Assembly: GCA_002104895.1 (NCBI GenBank)
Contig: MCFG01000021.1
Span: forward strand, 65,001 to 90,000
Direction of reading: 5' to 3'
Source: Anaeromyces robustus
Lineage: Eukaryota > Neocallimastigomycota > Neocallimastigomycetes > Neocallimastigales > Neocallimastigaceae
Length of the DNA stretch: 25,000 bases
The notes below the pieces were generated by a model. That model did no database searches. It saw nothing but the letters and a program-made list of their open reading frames with translations, and was not told where the DNA came from. Of the stretch, positions 1 through 11,374 are shown in pieces. The translations under genes were made by a program, and so were the position numbers. How positions within the stretch are numbered: the first letter of the stretch is position 1; each line of letters begins with the position of its first letter.

Positions 1-4
1 AACA

Positions 5-2292
5 ATGAATACTGAAAATTCAAAAAGGTATGCTTGGCTAGAAGATATATTTAGTGGAACAATTAGCTATTTAAGTAATATAGAATATATATTACTTTTT
101 TTTTAATAAATAATTATAATAATAATAATAATAAGAATAATAAAAAAATTTATATAATTAAACATTAAATAAAAAATAATTATATATATTTATATATCGT
201 ACCTATACTTATAAATATATATATATAAGAATCATGTCCCGGTATATGCGAAGTCAAAGTTGGAAGTCGAATGAGTATATCTGAAAATCAAATAAAAGCA
301 TGGGAAAATGTACAGTATATAATAAATAATGAGTAATGAATAATGAATAATAAATAATAAATAATGAATAATGAATAATGAATAATAGTTAGTTATAAGA
401 ATTAAATAAAATTATAATAATAACAGTATTAAATCTGTATAAAATTTATTTAACTATAATATTATATTATATACAAAGGCTAATTCACCTTTTCTACTAC
501 CAAAAGATTTAAAAGAGTTTTATTGTTTTTCAGATGGATTATTAATTAATTGGAATATTCAATTTAAAGGTTAATATTATATAGATGAAACATCAAAAAA
601 AAATAAATTATATATATATATATATATTTATATAATTATCCTTCATTATTTTAATATATAATAATACTATTAATATTATTAATTTTAACTATATTATATT
701 GATTAAAAAAAAAAAAAAAAAAAAAAAGATACTGTAATACCTCTTGGACAAATGCAAGTTAATTCCTTAGAAAAACTTACAAAAATTCATATTTCAATGA
801 ATGAATCATTAATGAATCATTTTAATCAATATTTTTCTGTGGATGATACTTCTAATAATCATACTAATTATGATGATACGTCCATGTGTATTATTTCTTC
901 AGATAATACAGATGATTTTGCTTTTACATTACATCATGATTATATAACAAATGGAAATATTATGAGTGGATATTTATTATATGATTGTAAAACATATGGA
1001 AAAGTTATTCTTCTTTATCATTCTAAAAGTATATTATATAATAAAATTTTATTTCTTTATTATACTATAAAAAGAAAAAGAAAAAAAAAAAGAAGTCAGA
1101 TTACTATTTTTTTATGAAATATTAAAAAAATTTCTTTTTTATATCTTTAAATATTAAAATATATATTATATAATAGTGAAAACAAATCCACAAGTTTGGT
1201 TTATTGATTCAAATAATGAATGGAATTTTATTAGTTCAAATTTTATATCCTATTTTAGATTAATGGTACGAAATTATGGAATATATGGATGGCAGTTAGC
1301 GTATGTTTTACATTATTTTATATTAGAGATAGAATTATAATAGTTTATTAATATAACTATTATTTATTTATTGTTAAATAATATATTTCAATTAATAATA
1401 TTTCATTATTGCTGTTATTATTATTATAATTATAATTATTATTATTATTGTTGTTATTATTATTTATTTTACATAGATATACTAAAAAAGACTTATATCA
1501 AAGCACATTGGTAATATATAAATTAATTATTAATATATTTCTGTTCCCTTATATATATATATATATATATTAATTCATTTATTTTAATAAAACAATACTA
1601 TTAAATAGGATTGGCTAAGTTTTTATGCTCCTGATAGAGTATTGTTTTATCATCAACAAAAAAATTATATAAAAGAAAATGAAAATTATAGTAAAATATC
1701 AATTCTTCTTTTTCTTCTTCTTCTTCTTCTTCATATTATTATTATTTTAATATCATAACTAACCATTTTATTTATATATATCTATTTTTTTCTCTTATTT
1801 ATTTTAAAATAAAAAAATATTAAAAGAATATGATAAATTTAATTTTAATAATATGGAAAATGAATTAAAAAAAGATGAAAAAGAGTTTAATGAAACCATA
1901 GATGCTGGAGATAATGAATTTTTAATAAATGATGATAATAATAATCAAGAATTATTTTTATTAAAATATTTTGGAGGAGAAAATAATAATAATAAAATAT
2001 TAAACTATAAAGAAATTAAAAAAGTACAAATGAAGTAAATATTATATCTATCTATATATATTCTTTTCATTTCAAAAATATTTATATATTAAATTTCTTT
2101 TTTTTTTTTTTTTTTTTTTTTTATTTTTTTTTTCTTATTTTAAAAATATTTATTCAAAAAATTATATACTAATTAAAATATATTATTAAACATGTTATTA
2201 ATAATATATTTATAAAATTATTAATATTAAAACTATTATGAAAAACAAGTGCTTTAAAAAAGTCTAAGTTAAAAAGAAAACAATCTATCTAA
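5..2292 (+). CDS. TPGS2: TPGS2-like tubulin polyglutamylase complex subunit 2 (nine exons)
   Basis: Exons 5-74, 230-309, 479-569, 729-1028, 1177-1300, 1477-1510, 1609-1690, 1827-2034, 2250-2292. All junctions are GT...AG, phases agree, and the sum is 1032 nt (343 aa plus stop). TPGS2 is a SUKH-fold non-catalytic subunit of the complex that adds glutamate chains to tubulin tails in cilia and centrioles. Family hallmarks visible: CPGICEVKVG near residue 26, LPKDLKEFY (57-65) followed by DGLLINW, IPLGQMQVNSLEKL (84-97), YGKVILLYHSK before residue 181, and NPQVWFID (184-191) with EWNF, SYFRL and YGIYGWQLAY. Human TPGS2 has about 300 residues and the same motif order. Exon 9 is the least certain: without it exon 8 stops at 2038. 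With it the tail is a basic Lys-rich stretch, as in the family. The start codon sits at the window edge, so an upstream exon is possible. Confidence 0.82.
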
Positions 2293-2983
2293 ATATCTAA
2301 ATATATAAAATAATCTTTTTTTTTTGATTAAATTAATCAGTTTCAACATAATTATTATTATTATAATAATAAAATATATAAAATATATAAAATGTTAATA
2401 TATATTTATCATATGATAACTTGTAAAATCATTTTTACATTAATATTCTTATTTAATTATTAGTAATAAAAATAAAATTATGTAAATATTTGGATTACTA
2501 ATATAATATGAAAAAAAAAAATTATAAAAAAATGTTATTATATATACTATTTATTATTAATATATATAAATATTAATAGAAAATGATTATAGTAATTATT
2601 ATTATTTATTTATTTATTTATTTATATATTTAATACTTTTAATATATATATTATTTTTTTTATTTTCAATGAAATAATATATAAATAAAGTATCAATAGA
2701 ATATTTCTCTATATTCAGTATTTTCAATTTGAAATATTGCTTTATTATTAAATAATAATATATATTATTGAGTTTTATAAAAAGTATTATAAATTATCTA
2801 TAATCTATTATTAATTATATGTATATAATATTAGAGAATTATATATAATCAAATATAAGATTAACCAGAATAATAAATAACCGATATAAATTAATAAATA
2901 TAATAGATAATTTTATTTTATTTTAATACATAAATTATTAAATATATTAAAATAAATAATTATTAAAGCAATAAAAATATATA
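2293..2983. other. Convergent intergenic spacer
   Basis: This stretch separates the 3' ends of the TPGS2-like and ArfGAP genes. It is nearly all A/T with short TTTA and TATA runs. No coding signal, RNA gene or repeat family is seen, and it presumably holds both 3' untranslated regions. Confidence 0.7.
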
Positions 2984-3924
2984 TTATGTAATTGGACTTT
3001 TAAGGAAATTTGAATTATTTGACATAGATGAACGATTAGATCTTGTCATTTTTATACTCATCATAGAATTTGAACTACCGATACTATAAGCTCTACTTAA
3101 ACTTTCATTAAGTGATGTAAAACTGTTAACAGATGTACGTCTACTAGTAAAATCATTATTATTAACATTGATATTATTATTATTATTATTACTATTATTA
3201 AAACTGTTATTATTGTTATTGTTATTTTCATTAATCATGATATTACTACTACTTCTAGATAAATTAAATATATCATTATCATTATCACTATTATTTTCAA
3301 TATAATCATAATCTATAACAATATAAGGTTCATTTCCTAATTTATTGCCATAATTTTCAGATTCATCCATATTTGTTAATATTAAATCATCATCATTATT
3401 TTTATTAATTTTATTATTATTTTTTTGTTGAAAGTTTTGAACTGCCTGATTGAATTGATCTTTAGCAATATAAGCTTTTTCAGTAAGAGATCGTTTTATA
3501 TTTTCAGCATAATTTTCAATATTTTTTGAAAAATTAGGATTACGTACTACGTCAGATGCTGGTTTTATAACATTTTTATTTAAACTTGATACTGTATTTG
3601 TTATAAAATTCCAACTATTAGATAAACCTTTTTGGAGTTGAACTAAATTTTCATTTGAAGTTTCATCATTATTAATATGTAAAGGTTTACTACCAAATCC
3701 TGTATATTTACCACCTTGACTAGGCGGTATATCTTCTCTTCTCATTTCATTTTCACGACCTTTTTTAGCAAAAAATTCTTCATTTTTTTCTTTACTTGGT
3801 CTATAAACTCTTAAAAGAGTTATTTTATCAAATTCTTTAAGATTTGGGTCTAATATATTACTTGGATCTGAATTATATAAATATATATTTTCCCATTTAT
3901 TATCAGATGGACTATTATTATTAC

Positions 3925-3996
<72 letters not shown>

Positions 3997-4759
3997 TACT
4001 ACTATTATTATTATTATTGTTATCATCAACAGTTACATTATCATTATCATTATTATTATTATCATTATTAATATTATTATTTATATCATCTGTATCATTT
4101 TTTTTTGAATTAGAATTAGAGCTACTAGATAATGGTGATTTAGCTTCATTACTTTTTTCACATTTTTCAGTTAATTCTTCAATATAATTTTTTGCAAAAC
4201 TAGAATTGTATTTTTCTGTAATTGACATATTTTGATCATATTTTGGTTGTTTTTCAAAATATTTCTTTGCATTATTATTACCACCAAATTTAATTCGTTT
4301 AATTTGATCTTCTGTCCAATTATCTATTGTTAATGAAAGAAGTATATCATTATCTTCAATTATTGAACGATGTTCATCAAAACACTTTGAACATAGAAAA
4401 ACACCATAATTTACACTAGCCCTATAATATAAAAGATATATTTATAATAGATATAAAAAAAAAATCAATCAATCAATCAATCAATATATTATTAAATAAA
4501 TAATCTAATATATATTAATTATTTTGGTATAATTATTTTATACCATTGTGGATTTGATGCACCACAATCTATACAATTATTATTTCCATCCTGATATTTC
4601 AGCTCTTTAAAAAAAAAAAATAAATATTAAAAATATATATAATATAGAGTAAAAGTGTAAAAGATTTAAATGAGTAAATATATTTTTAAATAATAATGAT
4701 AGAGGTTAAAAAAGAGAGACAGTATATAAAATACCATGAAGAATTGATTTATAATCCAT
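2984..4759 (-). CDS. ARFGAP1/Gcs1-type Arf GTPase-activating protein (three exons)
   Basis: Exons on the minus strand are 4759-4735, 4604-4544 and 4421-2984; phases agree and total 1524 nt (507 aa). Without the two 5' exons the protein would lose its zinc finger. Arf-GAPs stimulate GTP hydrolysis on Arf1 and drive COPI coat release at the Golgi. The zinc finger is C19-x2-C22-x16-C39-x2-C42, followed by the CX4R arginine finger at R47, then FGGNNNAKKYF (74-84) and SITEKYNS (95-102), as in ARFGAP1/Gcs1. FFAKKGREN (about 245-253) and PPSQGGKYTGFG (about 261-272) are the Gcs1/ARFGAP1 central motif. Residues about 289-333, rich in Ser, Asn and hydrophobics, fit a curvature-sensing ALPS-like helix. 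An Asn run (about 163-198) encoded by AAT repeats interrupts the linker. The segment after the arginine finger is divergent: the usual LG-x-H is replaced by IIED. Confidence 0.88.
3917..4077. repeat. AAT-type trinucleotide repeat coding for poly-Asn
   Basis: On the plus strand it reads as ATT repeats with ACT and ATC variants; on the coding strand it gives the long Asn run with Ser and Asp interruptions in the ArfGAP linker. The reverse-frame poly-Tyr reading is a shadow. Confidence 0.9.
4457..4484. repeat. AATC tetranucleotide microsatellite in ArfGAP intron 2
   Basis: About five copies of AATC follow a run of A, inside the intron at 4422-4543. Confidence 0.85.
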
Positions 4760-5726
4760 TTTTTAAAGAAAAAATTTTAAAAAAAGTATATTTATTAAAA
4801 AGAACCTAAAATAAAAAAAAAGTATTACATTTAGGAAACAAATAGAATATTTTAATTCTATATTATTAGATTAATAATTATATGTCATTTCATTTTTTAT
4901 ATTAAACTGTCATAGTTAAATTTATTTTTTATTAACAAATTAATAATAAAAAAGACAATTATTTATATAATAATTATTATTTATAGTTATTATAATTAAT
5001 ATAATTTAATGTTATTATACATATGAATAATTATAACAAATACTTTTATTTTTTTTAATAAATTATAAGATCATTTTAAATATTTTATATTTCATTTTCA
5101 TTAAATAAAATTATTATTATCCTATATAAAATTATTTTTATATAATTCTTATAATAATACAATAAATTACAAAGAATTTTAATTTTCATTGGTTGATTTA
5201 ACATTTTAATAAATAAAATTTATAATATTTAATATATTATAATTGAAAAAAAAATTTTTTTTCTAATCATAATATGATTCATAGGATAAACACGTTTTTT
5301 TTTTATTTACAAAAGGAAAATAATTAACAAAAAAAATAAATAATAAAATTTATAATAATAAAATAGTAAATAATGTTAAATCTAAAATATATTAAATAAT
5401 TAATAATTAATAATTAATAATTAATAATTAATACATAATAATAAATAAATAATAATAATAAATAATAATTAAATAAATAATAATAATTAAATAAATAATA
5501 ATAAATAATAAATAAATAATTATATTTAATAATCTTTTTTTAAAAAAACATATATTATATATAATATTAATTAAAAAAAAAAAAAATTTTTTTTTTTTCA
5601 TTTTATTTAGTATTATTATTAAATTAATAACTTCATTATTAAAGTTAATTATTGTTATAATAAATATAATTACTTTCTATATCCAATCGATTATTTATGG
5701 AACACATATATAATGAAAAAGAATAG

Positions 5727-5950
5727 AAAATTCATTAAATGATAAACCATTGTTTATATCAAATAAAAGCAAAAATATGTTAAAAGAAATTCATATTGAA
5801 AAAATAAAAAAATAACAAAGAATAGAATAATTTAATATGATAGGAAAAAAAAATATAAAAGAAATAAATATATTTTGAATAAGTAATAATATAATGGATT
5901 CAGAATAGATGAATTTTATTTTACAATTACCAAAGAAACTTTTTTTTTTT
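5727..5950 (+). pseudogene. Possible decayed coding fragment
   Basis: One frame reads like ordinary protein (for example SLNDKPLFISN, then KNMLKEIHIEK, later NFILQLPKK) but is broken by several in-frame stops. Base composition is less monotonous than in the surrounding DNA. The family is not recognised. In such A/T-rich DNA a chance protein-like frame cannot be excluded. Confidence 0.25.
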
Positions 5951-7181
5951 TGTTTTAATAATACAAATAACAATTTAATATTATATGTTGAATAATTATA
6001 ATTACATTGCTTTTTGATAATATTAAGAAAAATATTCCTTTTTTTTTTTAATTTAATTTTATTTTATTTATAGTAATAATCACTTTTTTTCTATTTAATT
6101 ATTTTTATATTATTATTTTCTTTTTTTTCCTCTTTTTTTTTTAATTAGAAATTTATTGGCATTTTTTATTGAATTATAAAAAAGATATTCTTTTCTTTTT
6201 TTAATTATTCTCTAATATATTATTATTATTCTATTATATTGTAAATTAATAAACTTTATTAATTATTTTTTTTATATTAAATGTATCATATTTAATAAAA
6301 AAAAAATAATTTTGAAAATATTTTTTTTGTATTTAGGCATATAATTATGTGTTTTTTTTGTTTTTTTGTTTTTGTTTTTTTTTCATATTTTTTCATTTTT
6401 TTCAATTTTTTTTTTTCGTATTTATTATATATTAAATATAATAAAGTTTAATAATAACACTATTGAATATATATATTTATATATATTTATATAATAATTA
6501 TAATCATAATAAATTAAAATATAAAAAAAATGTTTTAATAAATATTTATTATAAAACATTTTGTAATATATTTTGTAATATATTATGTAATAAATATAAT
6601 ATATTGTTTTTTTTTATCTAATATATTATATATTATATTTTAAATTTAAAAAAAAAAATAAAACAAAAATAAAATATACTATAATAATGATAATAATTAT
6701 TTTTATTACCAATAATATATTAGCAATTATATTAGTTATAAATTTAGTTCATATATAGATCATATATAAATAAATTAATAAATTATATTAATATTTATTG
6801 TTTATATATAAAAATTTATTAAAAAATTTCTTGGTATTATAATTTTAATTTATTTTTTTTTTTGTTTTTAGTTTTTTTCTTTTTTTTAATTTTTGTTTTT
6901 TTTTTATTTTTATATTTTATAATTATTATTCATGTAATAATCTTAAATATATATAATTAAATAGAATAAATAAATGTGATATATATGTTCATATACACAT
7001 AATATATTGGTATAATATATTACACCAATATAAATTAATTAATTTATATTAATTTTAATTTAATAAAAGTAATTATTATATGGATGATTATAGATTATAT
7101 ATAAAAATTAAAGAATGATAAAAAGAGAAATTGTCATTATAGTGAACAATAATAATACTAATTAATCCTTAGCTAATTATA

Positions 7182-7183
<2 letters not shown>

Positions 7184-7257
<74 letters not shown>

Positions 7258-7265
7258 GTAAGTAA

Positions 7266-7296
<31 letters not shown>

Positions 7297-7312
7297 GTAA
7301 GTAATAAATAAA
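7184..7312. repeat. AAAT tetranucleotide satellite
   Basis: About 130 bases of nearly uninterrupted AAAT repeats, broken twice by an AAGTAAGTAATAAAT variant (near 7255 and 7296), which suggests internal duplication of part of the array. Confidence 0.9.
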
Positions 7313-7353
7313 TATTAATCATAATAAATATTACTTATTTATTATGATTAATA
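7313..7353. repeat. 18-bp perfect inverted repeat
   Basis: Arms 7313-7330 and 7336-7353 are exact reverse complements around a five-base centre. It abuts the AAAT satellite and lies about 0.6 kb upstream of the CotH start. It may be a cruciform or slippage product; no function is assigned. Confidence 0.8.
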
Positions 7354-7958
7354 ATATATATTATTATATATATTTGTTAATTTTTTTTTATAAATAAATT
7401 TATTATAATTTAAAGTTTAGATTTTGTTAATATATTAATATTATATAATATTAATGGTATTGTATATAACGATTGTAATAATGATACTTTTTGTATAATT
7501 AAAAAAAAATGTGCAATTAAAAGAGATTTTATATAAAAGAGGGCATTTTTATCTTTTTATTGGATTTTTATTGACTTTTTTTTTTTTTTTATATCTTTTT
7601 CAAAATTTCAAAATTTTATGAAAAATGAAATAAAATATAAATAAAAAATGATAAATGTTAACAATTAAAAAAGAGAATTTTTTAAATAAATAAGAAATAA
7701 GAATTTAAGATAAAAATTATATAAAAATTATATAAAAATTATATAAAATTATATACAAAAACAAAATATAACTATTTTCAAATACCTTTATATAATACAA
7801 AAAAAATAAAAATAAAATTAAATAGTTATAATAAAGAAAAGTCAAACATAAATAAATTCATAAAACAAAATAAAAAATAAAATAAAATACAAATAATAGA
7901 ATATAAAAAAAGAAAAAAGTTAAAACTAAAATTAGATAACCATTCTATATACTTAATC

Positions 7959-10130
7959 ATGTTTTCTAAAGCTTTATCCTATACTAAAATATTATCTTTA
8001 TTAATAACATTAAGTATGTATATTTAATATTGTATATCTAAAAGATAAAATTAATATATCTATTGCTTTTATTTTATTAGAATGTAGTTAAATAATAAAT
8101 AACCATTATATTTTTATTATTATATTAATTCTTTTTCTCTTTTCTTTTTCTTTTCTTTTTTTAATTTTTTTTTTCAAATTTTTTTTAATAAAATTTTTAT
8201 TATATGTAAATACAAAATACAAAATACAAAATAAAAAAAAATAATTTGTTTTACAAAAGTTCAAATAAAAAATGTTATTGCTGAAGATTTTAATTATAGT
8301 GTAGTAGTTTTACCATCTGAATATGGTGGGGTACAAGCAGGTGTTGTTGTAGATAATGGAACACCTACCCCTTTAATACCATATTATAATGGTTTTGTTT
8401 GGAAAGGATCAGCGCCAAAAGCAACTCAAAATTATTATTATGTTATTTTAGATGCAAATAATCAAATAATTAATTCAGAAGCAAATTTAGTATTAGATAC
8501 AAAACTTGCTGGTACTGAAAATTTAAGTTTTCAAAGAGATCCACCAGATGCTTCCTCTACTAACACATTAAATGAAACATTTGGAGCAAAATATACAATA
8601 GGTGATAGTATAATTAAAGGTATTCCAAGATTATTACCAAAAATTCAAGCATATGAAAAATATTCACTTTTATACCAAGAAGGTCAAGTACCAAATATAA
8701 GAGCTGAATGTAGTCAACAAAATTATCAAACATTAATCACTTCTGAAGAAGAAGAACTTTCATTAAATAATTGTACTTTAACTTATATTTCACCATATGA
8801 AGAAATTCAATTTTCTGATATTACTCTTTCTATTGCTGGTATGGGTTCTCGTGGTTTTAAGAAGAGACCATTTAAAGTTGAAATAACTGATAATAATCCA
8901 AATGATTTATATAGTCGTAGTAAATTTAAACTTAGAAATATGGTTTATGATTGTACTTATATTAAAAATAAATTAGCTATAGATATTGAAACTTCTTTAG
9001 GTATGGCTTCAGGTCAAGATGGTTTAGCACGTTTTTATGTAAATAGTCAACCATTTGGACTTTATGATTTATTTGATCCATTAAAGAAAAAATTTATTAA
9101 ACATTATTTTCATCCAGGAGAAGAAGATCCAAAATTAGGTGTACTTTATAAATGTAAAACTTATGGTGGTATACGTTATTTTATGGAAGTTATTAATGAT
9201 TTAACTAGTATTTATACTGTTGATATAGTACCTGATGGTGTTGATCCAAATACATATACTGGTATAGAAGATATTACGGATTTACTTAACTTTATTAATA
9301 ATGAATTAGGTACTGCTAGTGTTGAAAGAATTAAAGAAGTGATTGATGTTGATTTATTACTTAAGACTCTTATTGTAGAATATTTAGTAGATCACCGTGA
9401 TGGTTTCTTAATTGGTGGTAATAATTTCAATATTTATAGAAATTATGAGACTAAAAGATTCCATATTTGGTCTTATGATTTTGATGCTACTTTTAGTAAA
9501 TTTCAAACATGGCCAACTTCCACAACCTTTGATCAATATATGATTATACCAGATGATTATTTAAAAAATCGTGCAGCCAATGAACCTCGTCCAAAAGTTA
9601 ATCCATTAGTTGAAAAATTATTTGCTATACCAGAAATTAAAAAAGAATTTGATCAATTACTTTTAGATACTGTTTCAAAAGTTTTTAATGAAGCAGGTAT
9701 GAGTCCACGTATTAAATATTTTGAAGAATTTTTAAAATGTCATATGTATTGGGATGTTACTCAAACTGCTAAATTACCAACAAAACATTTTACTAGTTTA
9801 ACAGATGCAGAACCTGCTTATGATTTAACTCAAATTTCTACAGCTTATAATGGTTTAAGTTATTCATGTAATGGTGAAAATGGTTTAATTCAATATATTT
9901 CTCTTCGTTCTCAAACTGTTCTTCAATCTTTAGGTGGTTCAGTACAATTACAAGATATTAATACCCTTTCAGGTGATGATCAATTAGTAGGTTTACCTAT
10001 TGAAGTATTAAAAGCTAATGATGATGATAATAATTCATCTAATAGTGGCATTGACCTTAAAACATCAAATCATTTTACTTTAATAGTATTAACTTCTCTA
10101 TTTTCTCTTATTATCACTTTATTAATGTAA
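7959..10130 (+). CDS. CotH-family cell-surface protein with signal peptide and GPI-type tail (two exons)
   Basis: Exon 1 is 7959-8013, the intron 8014-8259 starts GTATGT and ends AAAG, and exon 2 is 8260-10130; phases agree and give 641 aa. The ATG at 8841 is internal: the frame is open and protein-like back to 8260. CotH proteins are kinase-fold proteins first known from Bacillus spore coats and expanded in Mucoromycota and anaerobic fungi. The signal peptide is residues 1 to about 26, with likely cleavage after VIA. Family motifs: MGSRGFKKRPFKVEI (213-227), DHRDGFLIGGNN (396-407) and WSYDFDATF (422-430), whose aspartates match the predicted metal-binding segment. An Asn/Ser-rich spacer (about 605-622) precedes a hydrophobic C-terminus (623-641) with nothing after it, as in GPI-anchor signals. 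No dockerin is seen, so this is a wall or membrane protein rather than a cellulosome part. Substrate unknown. Confidence 0.9.
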
Positions 10131-10155
10131 AATATAGAAAGATAAAGATAAAGAA

Positions 10156-10241
10156 AAAACAAAAACAAAAACAAAAACAAAAACAAAAACAAAAACAGTA
10201 AAAAAAAAAAAGCAAAAACAAAAAAACAAAAACAAAAACAA
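10156..10241. repeat. AAAAAC hexanucleotide microsatellite
   Basis: Runs of AAAAAC, interrupted by an A-rich segment, begin about 25 bases after the CotH stop codon, probably within its 3' untranslated region. Confidence 0.85.
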
Positions 10242-10847
10242 ATATCAAAAAAATAATTTTTTTTATTTTTATAATATAAACAAATATATATAAATCAATA
10301 GAAGTTTTATCTATTTTTCCTTTATTTTTTTTATTGGTAAAAAAAAAAGTGGATAAAATTAAAATTAGAAAACAAAAAAAAATTATATAATATAATAAAT
10401 ATATATATATAGTTTTTTTTTGATTGTATATATATATATATTTTTTTTTCTTTTTTCAATTGTATATATATATATAATTTTTTTTTTTTTTTTCGATAGT
10501 AATATAAATTATTCACTATATAGTAATATAATATAAAATTTAATATTTAATATTTATTATATAACAAAAGTATAATAAGTTATTACTTTTATTTTAAAAA
10601 AATTATAAAGAATTTATTAAAATATCAATATAATAAAATCAATAAGAAAAAAGTTAAAAAAATATAAAAATATAAAAATTACTATTTAGTTTTAGAACAT
10701 TTATTAAAAAATATAATATAGTAAAATAAAACAATAAAATAAAAATTATTTATTTATTATATAAAAATTTTAGTAATAATAAAATAAAAATAAATTAAAA
10801 ATAAAAATATAAAAAGTAAACATTAAAAAGAATAACATTATATCTTA

Positions 10848-10878
<31 letters not shown>

Positions 10879-11374
10879 AATGATTTTATATAAAAAAAAA
10901 AACTCATAATTTTTTTACCAATTTTTATTTTATTAAAAGGAATTTTCGAATATTTCTTTACTTTAAAGAATTTTCTAATTATATATTAAAAAATTTTATG
11001 ATATAATTATAAATTTTTAATATAAAAAAAAAGAATTTTTTTTTTGAGTACTAATTTATACTTTATTATTATTATTATTTACAATAAAATAAATAATAAA
11101 AATTATAATTAATTAATTCAAATAAAAGGGCAAATTATTTTTTAAATAAATAAACCGAAAAATTATATATTAATTATAATATATTATATTTAGATGTAAC
11201 TAAAGTAGTAATACTATTTAGTATTATTAGACATTTTTCTATTAGATAAAATTTATATTTTTCATGATTTATTAAAAATATCAACTGTTTTTTTTTTTTT
11301 TAGTTCATATCTTAATAGTAAAATGACAGTATAAAAAAAAATCCATTGAATTTTCATAATATTGTTGACAATAT
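10242..11374. other. A/T-rich intergenic region without recognised gene
   Basis: Includes two similar blocks of TATA repeats followed by T runs (about 10390-10495), which create a spurious 61-codon minus-strand frame. The rest is A/T simple sequence; no RNA gene is seen. Confidence 0.6.

Larger units (their letters stand above)
4760..7958. other. Divergent A/T-rich intergenic region
   Basis: This lies between the start codons of the ArfGAP gene (minus) and the CotH gene (plus), so it should contain both promoters. It holds AATT and AAT microsatellites (about 5396-5530), many A and T runs, a possible decayed coding fragment (about 5727-5950), an AAAT satellite (7184-7312) and an adjoining inverted repeat. 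No intact gene is recognised. The 60-codon reading frame on the minus strand at 5791-5973 is hydrophobic low-complexity sequence and is not supported as a gene. Confidence 0.6.

Noticed and set aside
3844-4071. Plus-strand poly-Tyr reading frame
   Set aside because: Antisense shadow of the poly-Asn repeat in the ArfGAP gene.
5791-5973. 60-codon hydrophobic minus-strand frame
   Set aside because: Low-complexity Phe/Ile-rich reading of A-rich DNA; the opposite strand gives a better, though broken, protein-like frame.
8841-10130. CotH gene starting at the ATG at 8841
   Set aside because: The same frame is open and clearly protein-like back to 8260, and an upstream exon at 7959-8013 supplies an in-phase signal peptide.
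10331-10516. 61-codon minus-strand frame rich in Lys, Ile and Tyr
   Set aside because: Produced by TATA and T-run simple sequence; no protein-like composition.
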